From NCBI GenBank assembly GCA_003451595.1, contig DMDA01000101.1:69754-133753 (forward strand): 64,000 nucleotides of DNA, given 5' to 3'. The DNA comes from Chloroflexota bacterium. GTDB taxonomy: Bacteria > Chloroflexota > Anaerolineae > Caldilineales > Caldilineaceae. How positions within the stretch are numbered: position 1 is the stretch's first letter; every line of letters begins with the position of its first letter. This document shows positions 9,596 to 21,108 of this stretch, one piece after another. Both the position numbers and the translations under genes were made by a program. Below the pieces are notes generated by a model that made no database searches, was not told the origin of the DNA, and saw nothing but the letters and a program-made list of their open reading frames with translations.

Positions 9596-10406
9596 CCAAC
9601 ACAAATTCAGTGGCAAATTGGAGGCGTCTGAGCAAGCAGAATTGCTCGCTTTTGCCCACCGCCTGGCAGAGGTGAGCGCAGCCGTGATCCGCCCCTATTT
9701 CCGCAATAGTCTGCAGGTGGAACTCAAAGCAGACGAGTCCCCGGTGACAGCAGCCGACCGCAACGCCGAGCTGGCCATGCGCACCTTGATTGCACAGGTC
9801 TATCCAGAGCACGGCGTGCTGGGGGAGGAATACGGCAGCTATCAGCCCGACGCGCTTTACCGCTGGGTGCTCGACCCGATCGACGGCACCAAAGCCTTCA
9901 TCACCGGCACCTATCTTTTTGGCACACTGATTGCGCTGGTCAAAGCAGGACGGCCAGTGCTGGGGGTGATCAACAACCCGATCGTCGGCGATTATCTGGT
10001 AGGCGTACACGATGGCGCCTGGCTCAACGGTGCTTCGGTGCATGTTAGCGCGTGCAGTCGTCCTGAAGACGCCGTCATGCTGTGCACAGACCATTGGAAC
10101 GTTTTCAACTATCAGAACGGCGCCGCCTTCGAGCAGCTCTCCCGACGCGTCAAGCGCTATCACAACTGGGGCGACTGTCACGGCTATCACCTGGTGGCGA
10201 CAGGCGGCGCCCACATGATGATGGATCCGATCATGAACGAATGGGACTTGATGGCGCTGATCCCGATCATCGAGGGCGCAGGCGGGCGCATCACAGACTG
10301 GCAAGGCAAGGACCCGGTCGGCGGCGCCAGCGCTGTCGCCACGAATGGCGAATTGCATGACGCCGTGATCGCAGCGTTGAATCCCGTTGCAACATCGGGG
10401 GATTGA
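9546..10406 (+). CDS. Inositol-monophosphatase family phosphatase (HisN/SuhB-like)
   Basis: 286 residues. Family motifs are clear: SPVTAADRNAE, metal-binding E in GEEYG, WVLDPIDGTKAFITG (the DPIDGT signature) and the C-terminal EWDLMALIPIIEGAGG. The start at 9546 follows AGGA with a 5-base gap and overlaps the previous gene by 50 bases; the next ATG at 9588 lacks a ribosome-binding site. Close relatives act as histidinol-phosphatase (HisN) or on inositol/fructose phosphates; the sequence alone does not decide. The ORF ends at the start of a 16-bp tandem repeat. Confidence 0.85.
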   Translation: MPVISTLAQPTLSPMRNQHKFSGKLEASEQAELLAFAHRLAEVSAAVIRPYFRNSLQVELKADESPVTAADRNAELAMRTLIAQVYPEHGVLGEEYGSYQPDALYRWVLDPIDGTKAFITGTYLFGTLIALVKAGRPVLGVINNPIVGDYLVGVHDGAWLNGASVHVSACSRPEDAVMLCTDHWNVFNYQNGAAFEQLSRRVKRYHNWGDCHGYHLVATGGAHMMMDPIMNEWDLMALIPIIEGAGGRITDWQGKDPVGGASAVATNGELHDAVIAALNPVATSGD

Positions 10407-10445
10407 GAGATGCGGGGATTGAGAGATGCGGGGATTGAGAGATGC
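10398..10445. repeat. Three perfect tandem copies of a 16-bp word
   Basis: The unit ggggattgagagatgc is repeated exactly three times. The first copy contains the stop codon of the phosphatase gene, and the last ends 10 bp before the ATG of the next gene, so the array forms most of the intergenic spacer. It resembles the short-word tracts at 821-888 and 15655-15696. Confidence 0.9.
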
Positions 10446-10455
10446 GGAGAGTGAT

Positions 10456-11454
10456 ATGAACACGATGTTTGATGCGCTGTGGGTGGAAGAGCAAGCTGAC
10501 GGGACATTTCGCCGCACGATTGTGCAGCGCAGCGTTGATGATCTGCCGCCCGGAGACCTGTTGATCCGCGTCGCCTACTCCTCGCTCAACTACAAGGATG
10601 CACTCTCGGCGAGCGGCAATCGGGGCGTCACCCGTCGCTATCCGCACACGCCCGGCATCGATGCGGCGGGCGTAGTGGTTGCCAGCACCGTCGCCGATTT
10701 CCGGCCCGGCGACGAAGTGATCGTGATCGGCTACGACCTGGGCATGAACACGCCCGGCGGCTTTGGCGGCTACATTCGCGTGCCGGCGCAATGGGCGGTG
10801 CTGCGTCCCCCCGGACTGACACTGCGCGAGAGCATGGCGCTGGGCACCGCTGGTTTCACCGCCGCACAGTGCGTCGATGCGCTGCTGCAACACGGCGTCA
10901 ACAGCGGCGAGGTGCTGGTGACAGGCGCCACAGGCGGCGTCGGCAGCATCGCTGTAACGCTGTTGAGCCAGTTGGGCATGACGGTTGTCGCCGCCACTGG
11001 CAAGCCGGAAGAAAGCGACTACCTCCACGCCCTGGGCGCCCACACCGTCATCACCCGCGCCGAAGTTGAAGATGCTTCGGGCAAGCCGCTACTGCGTGAA
11101 CGCTGGGCGGGCGTCGTCGATACCGTCGGCGGCAGCATCCTGGCGACGGCGATCAGGGCGACGCGCTATGACGGTGCGGTGGCGGCGTGCGGCAATGTCG
11201 CCTCGCCGGCGCTGGAACTAACCGTCTATCCCTTCATCCTGCGCGGGGTCAAACTGCTTGGCATCGATTCGGTGAATGTCTCCATCGCCACGCGCCGGAC
11301 GCTGTGGACGCGGCTGGCCGATGCCTGGAAGCCTGCCAGGTTGGAGCAACTGGCACGCGAAGTGGCGCTCCCCAACCTGAACGCCGAGATTGACGCCATT
11401 TTGCTCGGCCAGCAACGCGGGCGCGTGATCGTGGCGCACACCCACAACTATTGA
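10456..11454 (+). CDS. YhdH/AcuI-type zinc-independent MDR oxidoreductase
   Basis: 332 residues from the ATG at 10456 (GGAGAG upstream). It is a medium-chain dehydrogenase/reductase without zinc ligands: SSLNYKDALSASGN, PHTPGIDAAGVV, GYDLGMNTPGGFGGYIRVPA, the NADPH loop TGATGGVGSIAVTLLSQLG, and FILRGVKLLGIDSV. These features match the YhdH/AcuI group, whose AcuI members reduce acryloyl-CoA to propionyl-CoA. The neighbours do not indicate a propionate pathway, so the substrate stays open. Confidence 0.87.
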   Translation: MNTMFDALWVEEQADGTFRRTIVQRSVDDLPPGDLLIRVAYSSLNYKDALSASGNRGVTRRYPHTPGIDAAGVVVASTVADFRPGDEVIVIGYDLGMNTPGGFGGYIRVPAQWAVLRPPGLTLRESMALGTAGFTAAQCVDALLQHGVNSGEVLVTGATGGVGSIAVTLLSQLGMTVVAATGKPEESDYLHALGAHTVITRAEVEDASGKPLLRERWAGVVDTVGGSILATAIRATRYDGAVAACGNVASPALELTVYPFILRGVKLLGIDSVNVSIATRRTLWTRLADAWKPARLEQLAREVALPNLNAEIDAILLGQQRGRVIVAHTHNY

Positions 11455-11481
11455 TTTCTAGGTTGTAACGTCACCCCGAAC

Positions 11482-11636
11482 GTGAAGTAGCCCCCTCCCT
11501 GGGTGTACTTCAAGTTTGGGGCGCCTATCGTAGGTCATCGCCTCCGGCGTGACGGGTTGCCATGTCACGCCGGAGGCGATGACCTACGCAGCGAAATCTT
11601 GCCCCCAATGTGAAGTAGTCCCCCCTCCCTCAGTGT
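11482..11636. repeat. MITE-like palindromic element with flanking direct repeats
   Basis: A perfect 25-bp inverted repeat (11529-11553 with 11564-11588, 10-nt loop) is surrounded by an imperfect outer pair (acttcaagtttggggc at 11507 and gcccccaatgtgaagt at 11601). Near-direct repeats beginning gtgaagtag, followed by a C-rich tract, mark both ends (11482-11506 and 11610-11636). The element fills the gap between convergent-free genes (stop 11454, start 11713). No ORF is inside. It may be a miniature non-autonomous mobile element or a REP-like unit; a strong transcriptional block for the upstream gene is also possible. Confidence 0.7.
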
Positions 11637-11637
11637 G

Positions 11638-11667
11638 TTGACAAGCGCGCCGCCGCGCTGTTATACT
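11638..11667 (+). promoter_or_regulatory. Strong promoter of the IclR gene with an operator-like palindrome in the spacer
   Basis: TTGACA at 11638-11643 and TATACT at 11662-11667 are separated by 18 bp. The spacer holds the dyad AGCGCG-CCGC-CGCGCT (11644-11659), a good place for a repressor that blocks RNA polymerase. Autoregulation by IclR is a plausible reading. Confidence 0.75.
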
Positions 11668-11712
11668 CTTTTCGTCCGTCATATTGAAAGCTGTTCACAT
11701 CCATAAACATCC

Positions 11713-12492
11713 ATGAGTCAAACCGGACAATCCGAAGGCGTGAAATCGGCGGTGCGCGTACTCGACATCTTCGAGCTACTGGCGCGCCACCCCGATGGCC
11801 TGAGTTTGTCAGAGATTGCCACTGCGCTCGCCATGCCGAAGAGCAGTGCACATGGACTGTTAAGCACCTTACTCAGGCGGGGGTATCTGCGTCCAGGGCG
11901 GCGCGACCGCACCTATCGACTGGGCGCGCGGCTCTTCGAGTTGGGCAGCAGCTATTTGGCCGGCGCAGACCTGTTGACGGAAGGACAAGAAGTGGTGCGA
12001 GAGACGGCGCACGCCTGCGACGAAACAGTCCATCTAGCCATTCTGGATGGCAATGAGGTGCTCTATATTGCCAAAGAGGAAGGCACGAACACAGTGCGTA
12101 TGGTCTCGGCTGTGGGCAAGCGCTTTCCTGCCTATGGCACCGGCGTCGGGAAGATGTTGCTGTCCGCTCTCCCGGTGGAGGAGCTAGACCGCCTTTACCC
12201 GGTCGACAAGCCGCTCACACCAATTACCGACCGCACCATTACCGATCCGGTTGCGTTTCGCCACGAGTTAGCCGAAACGCAACGTCGGGGCTACGCCACC
12301 GACTACGAAGAATCCACGCCGGGGTTGTGTTGCATTGCTGCTCCCGTGTTTAACAGCGACGGCGTGATCGCTGCCGCAATTAGCGTCTCTGTCCCTACTG
12401 TACGATTCACCGCCGAGCGCCAGAATGAGCTGCGAATGCTGGTGCAACAAAGCGCCGAACGGCTCTCACGCGTTCTCGGCTATCATCCGTGA
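11713..12492 (+). CDS. IclR-family transcriptional regulator
   Basis: 259 residues, typical of the family. The winged helix ([42 protein letters not shown]) lies at residues 9-55, and the effector domain runs from about 75 to the end with the IclR signature region [21 protein letters not shown]. IclR regulators usually control adjacent catabolic genes for aromatic or sugar acids. The next three rightward genes, an enolase-superfamily enzyme and two dehydrogenases with the SDR nearby, are the likely regulon. Confidence 0.92.
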   Translation: MSQTGQSEGVKSAVRVLDIFELLARHPDGLSLSEIATALAMPKSSAHGLLSTLLRRGYLRPGRRDRTYRLGARLFELGSSYLAGADLLTEGQEVVRETAHACDETVHLAILDGNEVLYIAKEEGTNTVRMVSAVGKRFPAYGTGVGKMLLSALPVEELDRLYPVDKPLTPITDRTITDPVAFRHELAETQRRGYATDYEESTPGLCCIAAPVFNSDGVIAAAISVSVPTVRFTAERQNELRMLVQQSAERLSRVLGYHP

Positions 12493-12499
12493 GCATCCT

Positions 12500-13612
12500 A
12501 TGAAGATCACCGCTGTCGAAGCCATCTGGCTGCAATTGCCGGTCGTGGATGAACGCTGCGACGGCACCCAGGACACACTGGTCGTGCGCGTGCACACCGA
12601 CGCCGGCATCACCGGTATTGGCGAGGTCGATTCGTCGCCGATGGTGGCAAAGGCGATCATCGAGGCGCCGCTCTCGCATGCCATTGCACGCGGGCTGCGG
12701 CAGTGCGTCGTCGGGCAAAACCCGCTCGACATCGCCGTGCTCTGGGAACGCATGTATCAAGGCACGATCTTCTTTGGCCGCGGCGGCGCAGCGCAGCAGG
12801 CAATCAGCGGCATCGACATGGCATTGTGGGACATCATGGGCAAGGCGCTGGGGGCGCCGGTCTACCAGTTGTTGGGCGGCGCGTTTCACACGAAGCTGCG
12901 CGCCTACGCCTCCAACCTTTTTGGCGACACGCCCGAAGCCACCTACGAACAGGCGCGGCGGTTGGTTGACCAGGGCTTCAGCGCCGTCAAGTTTGGCTGG
13001 GGTCCGATGGGGCAGAGCGAGCAGCTTGACCTGGCGCTGGTCAAGGCGGCGCGCGCCGGGCTGGGCGAGACGGTCGATCTGATGATCGATGCCGGTCTCT
13101 GTTACGATGCCAGCACCGCCATTCGCCGCGCCCATCAGTTTGCAGAGTATCGCCCGTTCTGGCTGGAGGAGCCGCTGCACCCCGACGACCTGGAGGGCTA
13201 CGCGCGCCTGGTGCAGGCGTCGCCGCTGCGCATTGCTGCCGGTGAACAAGAGACGACGATCCAGGGCTTCCAGGCACTGCTCGACGCTGGTCTCGATGTG
13301 CTACAGCCCGATGTAGCACGCGTCGGCGGCATCAGTCGCGCCATCGAAATCGGTCGCCTCACCGCGCAGCGACGGCGGCTGTGCGTCAACCACTCCTACA
13401 AAACTGGCATCAGCATTGCAGCGTCGTTGCACTTCCTGGCGGCGCTGCCCAACGCGGCGCTGCTCGAATACTGCGTCGAACAATCGGCGCTGCGCCAGAC
13501 CTTGACGCGCCAGCGCTTCCCTGTGGTGGATGGCTACGTCACGGCGCCGCAGGAGCCAGGGCTGGGCGTCGATTTGGACGAGGAAGTCGTAAACCGTTAT
13601 CGGGTGGCGTGA
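12500..13612 (+). CDS. Mandelate racemase/muconate lactonizing enzyme-type enolase superfamily protein
   Basis: 370 residues from the ATG at 12500 ([14 protein letters not shown]), seven bases after the regulator. The capping domain is followed by the barrel with [29 protein letters not shown], metal-binding segments DLMIDAG and [19 protein letters not shown], and [15 protein letters not shown]. The Asp in QPDVARVGG and the His in NHSYKTG correspond to the Asp-His dyad of mandelate-racemase-group enzymes. Such enzymes dehydrate or cycloisomerise sugar acids (for example galactarolactone or tartrate types). The alpha-galactosidases nearby make an aldonic or aldaric acid of galactose a reasonable substrate, but this is inference. 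Confidence 0.87.
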   Translation: MKITAVEAIWLQLPVVDERCDGTQDTLVVRVHTDAGITGIGEVDSSPMVAKAIIEAPLSHAIARGLRQCVVGQNPLDIAVLWERMYQGTIFFGRGGAAQQAISGIDMALWDIMGKALGAPVYQLLGGAFHTKLRAYASNLFGDTPEATYEQARRLVDQGFSAVKFGWGPMGQSEQLDLALVKAARAGLGETVDLMIDAGLCYDASTAIRRAHQFAEYRPFWLEEPLHPDDLEGYARLVQASPLRIAAGEQETTIQGFQALLDAGLDVLQPDVARVGGISRAIEIGRLTAQRRRLCVNHSYKTGISIAASLHFLAALPNAALLEYCVEQSALRQTLTRQRFPVVDGYVTAPQEPGLGVDLDEEVVNRYRVA

Positions 13613-13670
13613 GGGGCGAGTTGCGAGGGCGGCGGTGTTGTGCAAAAAAGCATAGAGGAGCGTAGAGGCG

Positions 13671-14732
13671 ATGAGCGTCCATACACACTTACCTGACATC
13701 ATGCAGGCGTTGGTTTGGACGGCGCCGGAAACGATGGAGATGCAGACAAGGTCGTTGCCCGTTCCTGGCGAGAATGAAGTGCTGCTCGAAGTGGCGGCGG
13801 TCGGCGTCTGCGGTTCGGAATTGAGCGGTTATCTCGGTCACAACAGCCTGCGCGTGCCGCCGCTGATCATGGGACACGAGTTCAGCGCGCGCATTGTGAA
13901 GGTGGGTGGCGGCGAATTGGCGAACGGTGCAGCGCCGGCTGTGGGGCAGCGCGTGGTGGTCAACCCGCTGGTGGCGTGCGGCGCATGTGTGTCGTGCGCG
14001 GCAGGTCTGCCCAACCTCTGTCTGCGCCGCCAGGTGATCGGTGCGCACCGGGCAGGTGCGTTTGCGCGCTATGTCGCTGTGCCCACTGCCCAGTGCTGGC
14101 TGTTGTCAGAGCATTTGAGCGACGCAGCGGGCGCGCTGGTTGAGCCGCTGGCGTGCGCCGTGCGTGCGGTGCGCCACGCGCAATGGCTGGGCGCGGAGCC
14201 GTTGCTGATCCTTGGCGCCGGTGCAATTGGTCTCTGCTGTCTAGCCGTGGCGCGGGCGCAGTCGTCCGGCGCCATCGTGATCACGGACCGGGTGGCGGAA
14301 CGGCTGCGGCTGGGTGTGGCGTGGGGCGCAACCGTCGCCATCGATGGCGGTGCAGCCGATGCGCAGGCGCACCTGCGCGCAGCATTGCCACATGGCGCCA
14401 TCGCCGTGATCGACGCCGTCGGCGCAGACATCACGCGCGCACTGGCGCTGAGCCTGGTGCGCCCTGGCGGGCGCATCGTCTACATCGGCTTACACAACGA
14501 AACCTCGCCGCTGGCAGCTAACTATCTGGTGCGGCAGGAAGTGGCGATTCAAGGCAGCTTTGCCTACACACCGGATGACTTTGCATACGCCATCAAGCTG
14601 TTGGAACAGGGCGTGGTGCGCCCATCGCCCGATTGGGTGGAACATCGCCCGTTGCACGACGGCGCCGCCGCCTTCGCCGGTCTGATCAACGGCGAGATCA
14701 CCATCCCCAAAATCATGCTGCGGCCGGCGTGA
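13671..14732 (+). CDS. Zinc-dependent medium-chain alcohol/polyol dehydrogenase
   Basis: 353 residues. The catalytic zinc site is indicated by GVCGSE and GHEF, and the structural zinc site by the cysteine cluster [18 protein letters not shown]-binding loop [18 protein letters not shown] is near residue 180. This resembles sorbitol, galactitol-1-phosphate and threonine dehydrogenases. It follows the enolase-superfamily gene by 58 bp on the same strand and probably oxidises a sugar or sugar alcohol in the same pathway. Confidence 0.88.
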   Translation: MSVHTHLPDIMQALVWTAPETMEMQTRSLPVPGENEVLLEVAAVGVCGSELSGYLGHNSLRVPPLIMGHEFSARIVKVGGGELANGAAPAVGQRVVVNPLVACGACVSCAAGLPNLCLRRQVIGAHRAGAFARYVAVPTAQCWLLSEHLSDAAGALVEPLACAVRAVRHAQWLGAEPLLILGAGAIGLCCLAVARAQSSGAIVITDRVAERLRLGVAWGATVAIDGGAADAQAHLRAALPHGAIAVIDAVGADITRALALSLVRPGGRIVYIGLHNETSPLAANYLVRQEVAIQGSFAYTPDDFAYAIKLLEQGVVRPSPDWVEHRPLHDGAAAFAGLINGEITIPKIMLRPA

Positions 14733-14758
14733 CGCATGGACTTGTTGCGTGGTGCGCC

Positions 14759-15529
14759 CTAAAACGTGATCGACAGCCCGCCATCCACGACAATGCTCTG
14801 CCCGGTGATGTAGGTGCAGCGCGGCGACGCCAAAAAGCCGACAACTTCTGCGATCTCCTCCGGTTGCGCCGGGCGCGCCAGCGGGATGCGGCGGCGGCGC
14901 ACATAGAACTCCTGGAAATCGGGCGTCTCGTGCTCGTTGACGCCATCGACAATCGCCATCGGCGTTTCGACAAAGCCGGGCGCCACGCTGTTGACCAGGA
15001 TGCCATGCGGCGCCCACTCGACCGCCAGACAGCGGGTCAACTGATCGACCGCGCCTTTGGCGGAGTTATAGTGGCTGGAATTCGCCATCCCGAGAAAGGC
15101 ATTGACGGACGAGATGTTGATGATGCGCCCGCCCTGCTTCTGCGCCGCCATCACTCGCCCGGCGGCTTGGCTACACAGAAACGTGCCGTGGTAGATGACC
15201 TCAACCGCACGCAGCCACGCGTCGAAAGGGGTGGACAGCGCGTCAGCATTGTAGAAAATGCCGGCATTGTTGACCAGAATGTCCAGCCGGCCAAAGCGCT
15301 CGACGGTTGCCGCCGTCATCGCCGCAGCGTCGCGGGTCACGTCCGCCGCAGTGAACGCCGCTTGCCCGCCGGCGCGGCTCAATGACGCGGCGGTAGTGGC
15401 GCCGTCGCTGTCTGGCAGGTCGGCAATCATCACCGCCGCGCCTGCGCGCACAAAGACCTCCGCCACCGCGCGCCCGATGCCGCGCGCCGCGCCTGTCACC
15501 AATGCCACTTTGCCGCTCAAGTCACTCAC
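14759..15529 (-). CDS. Short-chain dehydrogenase/reductase
   Basis: 256 residues starting at a GTG. The classical SDR pattern is complete: TGAARGIGRAV cofactor loop, NNAGIFYN, catalytic Ser in INISSVNAF, Tyr/Lys in YNSAKGA, and PGFVETPM. Family members oxidise sugars, polyols or hydroxyacids with NAD(P). The gene converges on the zinc dehydrogenase and is the last of the leftward genes containing the mutarotase-like and GH36 enzymes; a 146-bp gap with a word-repeat tract separates it from them. Confidence 0.9.
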   Translation of the reverse strand: MSDLSGKVALVTGAARGIGRAVAEVFVRAGAAVMIADLPDSDGATTAASLSRAGGQAAFTAADVTRDAAAMTAATVERFGRLDILVNNAGIFYNADALSTPFDAWLRAVEVIYHGTFLCSQAAGRVMAAQKQGGRIINISSVNAFLGMANSSHYNSAKGAVDQLTRCLAVEWAPHGILVNSVAPGFVETPMAIVDGVNEHETPDFQEFYVRRRRIPLARPAQPEEIAEVVGFLASPRCTYITGQSIVVDGGLSITF

Positions 15530-15654
15530 GTTTTCTCGCCTCTCGTGATTCTTTCTTGGATAGTATTGAGTACGGTGATGCCATCTGCAAGGGATGCTCG
15601 CACACGCAGGTGCGCATCGGTCGCAGTGTGCCGTTCACGACGGATATGGAAGGC

Positions 15655-15696
15655 AACTCCCCAGCCTCCAATCTCCTAATCTCCAATCTCTAGTCT
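15655..15696. repeat. Short-word repeat at the 3' end of the mutarotase-like gene
   Basis: On the minus strand the tract is built of successive variants of gagattgg (about four copies). The stop codon of the leftward gene lies inside (15676-15678), so its last five codons are encoded by the repeat. The rest of the 146-bp gap up to 15530 shows nothing recognisable. Confidence 0.7.
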
Positions 15697-16623
15697 CACC
15701 GTCGTCTCGATCTCCTCCCCCGCCGCCAGCCGGCTGGCGGCGCCCTGGGCGACCGCGTCTTCCAGCCGGTAGGGATAGCCGGTGCACGGCTCCAGGATCG
15801 TCACATAGTGGCCGCGCCAGCCGCCGTAGGCGCCGAAGACCCACACGCTGCGGAACACTGCCGGGTCGAAGTGTAGTTCGCAGCGATAGCCAGCCTGCGT
15901 ATCGGTCAGCGCGCACCAGCCTGCGGCGAGGTCGGTGGCGTAGTAGAAATCGCAGGTTGCTGCGTCCGGGGCGGGCACGACGCGCATATCCACGGGATCG
16001 CCCTGTGCGCTGCGGGCGTGGGGCCAGGAAAAAGGCTGTTTGTCCAGCCGGTCATTGAAAGCTGGCTCCGGCAGCACGGCGCAGGCCGGCAGCTCAATGC
16101 GGGCGTGCGGGGAGATCGCCAGGGCGGGGTGCAGCTTCCACAGAAAATCGAGCGGCTGCGGCCCTGCGTTGTGAAGTCGATAGCGCAGCTCGACGCGCGC
16201 TTCGTCGCCGCGCACAGTGATCCAGCGCTCGACGCGGGTGTTGGTGACGATGCCGGCGCGCCAGAGATGCACTGTCACTTCGTCGGCGCGCAGCGTGGCG
16301 ATCTCCCAGGCGAAAGGCATCGCCCACCACTCGCCATGATCCGGGTAGAGATCGCCGGCAAAGCTCGTCGGCGCGTCGTTGGGGAAAAGTTCGTCCCAGC
16401 CGCCGCAGAACCAATCATCGTACGCCGCGCCGTAGAAAGCCGGGCGCGGCGCCATGCGTGGATTGTGCCAGAAGATTTCGCGGTCGATCGGCTTGTAGAC
16501 CAGCGACCACAGCTTGCCGCCCAATTCAGGCAGGACGACCAGGCGCAAGTGACTGTTCTCGATGACCAGCGCCTGGAAGCCGTGATAGCGCCAGTTTGCG
16601 TCGATGCGTACAGGATTGCTCAT
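15676..16623 (-). CDS. Galactose-mutarotase-like (aldose 1-epimerase fold) protein
   Basis: 315 residues from the ATG at 16623, which overlaps the upstream GH36 stop by four bases (ATGA). Fold markers include the N-terminal LVVLPELGGKLWSLVYKP, CGGWDELFPNDAP, FLWKLHPALAI and the C-terminal LEPCTGYPYRLEDAV. The tight coupling to an alpha-galactosidase suggests that it acts on the released sugar or its anomers. Catalytic residues of true mutarotases are not unambiguous, so a structural relative (DUF5107/DUF4432-like) is possible. A much longer upstream extension of the frame lies entirely inside the GH36 gene and is not used. Confidence 0.75.
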   Translation of the reverse strand: MSNPVRIDANWRYHGFQALVIENSHLRLVVLPELGGKLWSLVYKPIDREIFWHNPRMAPRPAFYGAAYDDWFCGGWDELFPNDAPTSFAGDLYPDHGEWWAMPFAWEIATLRADEVTVHLWRAGIVTNTRVERWITVRGDEARVELRYRLHNAGPQPLDFLWKLHPALAISPHARIELPACAVLPEPAFNDRLDKQPFSWPHARSAQGDPVDMRVVPAPDAATCDFYYATDLAAGWCALTDTQAGYRCELHFDPAVFRSVWVFGAYGGWRGHYVTILEPCTGYPYRLEDAVAQGAASRLAAGEEIETTVRLEIGD

Positions 16624-18773
16624 GCCTGCGCCTCTTTCTGCACGGTAAGCAAAAACAACGCCGACGTGCGCCCGCTCACATCGGCGACAAACCCATCCTT
16701 CATCAGGCGCACGCCTGGCTCTTGCAAAGTTTGCTGCGTGTCCACGTCGGTTAGCGTGTAGATTTGCGCTGGTTGCAACCCGCGCAGGTGCAGCCGCCGT
16801 GCGGCATCGCCATCCGCCGGGCGAAAAATCCAGATCGCGCCTTCGCCGGCGGCGGCGTCGATGACGGCATACGCCTCCCATTGCCCATGCAGCGCCAAAT
16901 CCGGGCAGTGCAGTTCGGGTTGCGGGAGCAGATGATAGAAGCGTCCGCGCTGGAGCAGAGGGCGCAGCATTTTGTACTGGGCGATGGTCGTCTGCACTAC
17001 CTCGAATGCTGCGTCTGTCCAATCCGGCAGCCGCGCGGAGACGCCATACGCGCCGAACATGCGGCTGCGCGCAAGGGCAGCGAGGTCGGCGCGCGGGATG
17101 GTTGGATCGGTCAGCGGCTCGTCGTCGGCGTCCACGACCCAGGTGTTGCACAGCTCGGGCGGGAAGAGATAGGTTGCCCCAGCAAGGTGAAAGCGCACGC
17201 GGCGGCTGGGGGTCGATGCGTCGTGCAGCCAGGTGATGTGCGTATTGGCGAGCATGGCAAAGTCGCTGCGCACGCCGCCGCCCGCACAGTTTTCGACGAT
17301 CAGGTGGGGAAAGCGCTGGCGCAACTCGGCAATTACGGCGTGGACACCCATCACCTGATGCCACTCGCCGTCAGTGACGCTGTGACCATGGTCGGCGCAG
17401 GTGCAGACGCCCCACCAGTTGGAATCCCACTTGAGCCAGTCCGCCTGCACTGCGCTGACCAGATGGCTGATCCAGTCGAGCGCCCACGCCCGCACATCGG
17501 GATGACCAAAACAGAGCCAGCCGCTCACGGTGTCGGGCGGCCACGGCGGTGAGATGATGGCGTCGTGGTGGCGCGCCAGCCAGCGGTGATGCCACGTTGC
17601 CGGCTGGCGCAGGTCGACGCGCTCCGGCTCGACCCAGATGCCGAAGCGCATCCCCAGCGAACGCACGTAGTCGCCAAACGCCGGAATGCCGCTGGGAAAT
17701 TTCTCAGCGCTCGGCTGCCAGACGCCGAGACCGGTGGTGAAGTTGTCGCTGGTGCGACGGCTCGGCGCCCACCAGCCCGCATCGATCACGAAGACCTCGG
17801 CGCCCAGTTGCGCGGCAAGTTTCGCCTCCTGTCGCAGGATCGCCTCGTCGATGTCCACCAAGTGTGCAAACCAGGTGTTGTACTGCACCCACGGAAAGTC
17901 GGCGGGGCGGGGCAGCATCACCGCCGTGCGCATGTAGGCGTGCTGCACATGCGCCGCGTCGTCGAGATCGCCATGATAGACGCCGAGGAAGCTGATCGGG
18001 CTGACCCAGCGCTGCCCGGCATCCAGCGGTGTGGCATAGCCATCGCTGAACAGATTCAGATTCACGTTGCCATCGGTTGCACGCGCTTCGGCTGACCAGC
18101 GTCCCGAATAGCGCAGACCCACGAACAGTCCGTCGCCGCCCTGATCTTCATCGAGCGCAAACCACGCGATCTCATGCCAGGTCGAGCGCAGCCCGGATTC
18201 AAGTCTCACTTCGCCAAGCGGTTCGTGGCGCACCTGAAAGGCGGGATAGAGGCCACGTTCCGGCATGCCAGCGCCATGATTTTGCAGCCCGCGCACCCAG
18301 TGCAGCACCGGCGCCGTCGCGCCATCGATGCTGACGATGAGCGGCGCGACACGGCTGAGCACACCTGCGCGCAACGGCGTCACTTCCAGCCACTGTTCAA
18401 GCACGGCGGTGTCACTGCGCGCGCGGATCGCCAGGGTCACGTCAAGTGCGTCCGCCAGGCGCAGGTCAAGCTGGAGCGTGACAGAATGGGCGTCCGTTGC
18501 TGCGCGCACGCCTGATAACGCTGTCGCCTGGCGCGCCGATAACCTACTGTCGTTCCAGCACAGCACAAACTCACCGCCGACGCGCGCGTCGGCGTGCAAA
18601 TCTGGTTGCCACACCTGCCCCGTGCTGCAATTTTCCAACGCCGCCAGATGTAGACCGTCGCCGTCGCGCCACGCTAAGGTTTTACAGACTTGGTCGTTGC
18701 CGATCCGCCACTGCGCAGCGAATGGGTCGGCGACCGCAAAGGCAGCGCCGCTTGCTGCAAGTGTCTGGGTCAT
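16620..18773 (-). CDS. GH36 alpha-galactosidase-type glycoside hydrolase (first copy)
   Basis: 717 residues from the ATG at 18773, preceded by GAGAGGAA. An N-terminal beta-sandwich is followed by the (beta/alpha)8 domain: WVQYNTWFAH, VFVIDAGWW, MRFGIWVEPERV, DWLKWDSNWW (Asp as candidate nucleophile), and VENCAGGGVRSDFAML. The C-terminal region has a beta domain. No signal peptide is seen, so the enzyme is probably cytoplasmic and hydrolyses imported alpha-galactosides. It is the middle of three leftward genes, and the second GH36 gene starts the operon. Confidence 0.88.
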   Translation of the reverse strand: MTQTLAASGAAFAVADPFAAQWRIGNDQVCKTLAWRDGDGLHLAALENCSTGQVWQPDLHADARVGGEFVLCWNDSRLSARQATALSGVRAATDAHSVTLQLDLRLADALDVTLAIRARSDTAVLEQWLEVTPLRAGVLSRVAPLIVSIDGATAPVLHWVRGLQNHGAGMPERGLYPAFQVRHEPLGEVRLESGLRSTWHEIAWFALDEDQGGDGLFVGLRYSGRWSAEARATDGNVNLNLFSDGYATPLDAGQRWVSPISFLGVYHGDLDDAAHVQHAYMRTAVMLPRPADFPWVQYNTWFAHLVDIDEAILRQEAKLAAQLGAEVFVIDAGWWAPSRRTSDNFTTGLGVWQPSAEKFPSGIPAFGDYVRSLGMRFGIWVEPERVDLRQPATWHHRWLARHHDAIISPPWPPDTVSGWLCFGHPDVRAWALDWISHLVSAVQADWLKWDSNWWGVCTCADHGHSVTDGEWHQVMGVHAVIAELRQRFPHLIVENCAGGGVRSDFAMLANTHITWLHDASTPSRRVRFHLAGATYLFPPELCNTWVVDADDEPLTDPTIPRADLAALARSRMFGAYGVSARLPDWTDAAFEVVQTTIAQYKMLRPLLQRGRFYHLLPQPELHCPDLALHGQWEAYAVIDAAAGEGAIWIFRPADGDAARRLHLRGLQPAQIYTLTDVDTQQTLQEPGVRLMKDGFVADVSGRTSALFLLTVQKEAQA

Positions 18774-18849
18774 GAAAGGTTCCTCTCTTTTGCGACGCAC
18801 ACGCCCTCAACGTGAAGGTCACTCTTCTAGGCGGTGTCTGTTGATTTCA

Positions 18850-20847
<1,998 letters not shown>

Positions 20848-20941
20848 AGAAGCGCACCCTATTCATGCTGAAGCGGTGGATAGGTTGATTGGGGCAGTAA
20901 CTTAACCACAAAGCGCCGTCATCAGCAAGTTGAAATTTCGA

Positions 20942-20971
20942 TTGACACCTCTTCTCTGGCTGTGCTATACT
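20942..20971 (+). promoter_or_regulatory. Promoter of the sugar ABC transporter operon
   Basis: TTGACA (20942-20947) and TATACT (20966-20971) are 18 bp apart, with an extended -10 TG in front of the -10 box. Downstream, cgaacacg at 20991-20998 and its reverse complement cgtgttcg at 21043-21050 form a dyad spanning the leader, a candidate site for a sugar-responsive repressor. Confidence 0.75.
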
Positions 20972-21108
20972 CCGATTAAGTTCCCAGTTGCGAACACGTT
21001 TCACATATATGAACAACACATGAGCAGTCGTACATATGCAACCGTGTTCGATGGCGCAGAATATTCTCCACAATCAGTTGAAGTTGGATTATGTTCAGGA
21101 GGATTTTC

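Noticed and set aside
10398..10445. Tandem 16-mers considered as a CRISPR array
   Set aside because: Units are directly adjacent with no spacers, only three copies, and no cas genes are in the window.
16624..17364. Long N-terminal extension of the mutarotase-like gene
   Set aside because: The extension lies within the GH36 coding region; the ATG at 16623 overlapping the GH36 stop and the clear start of the fold fix the true start.
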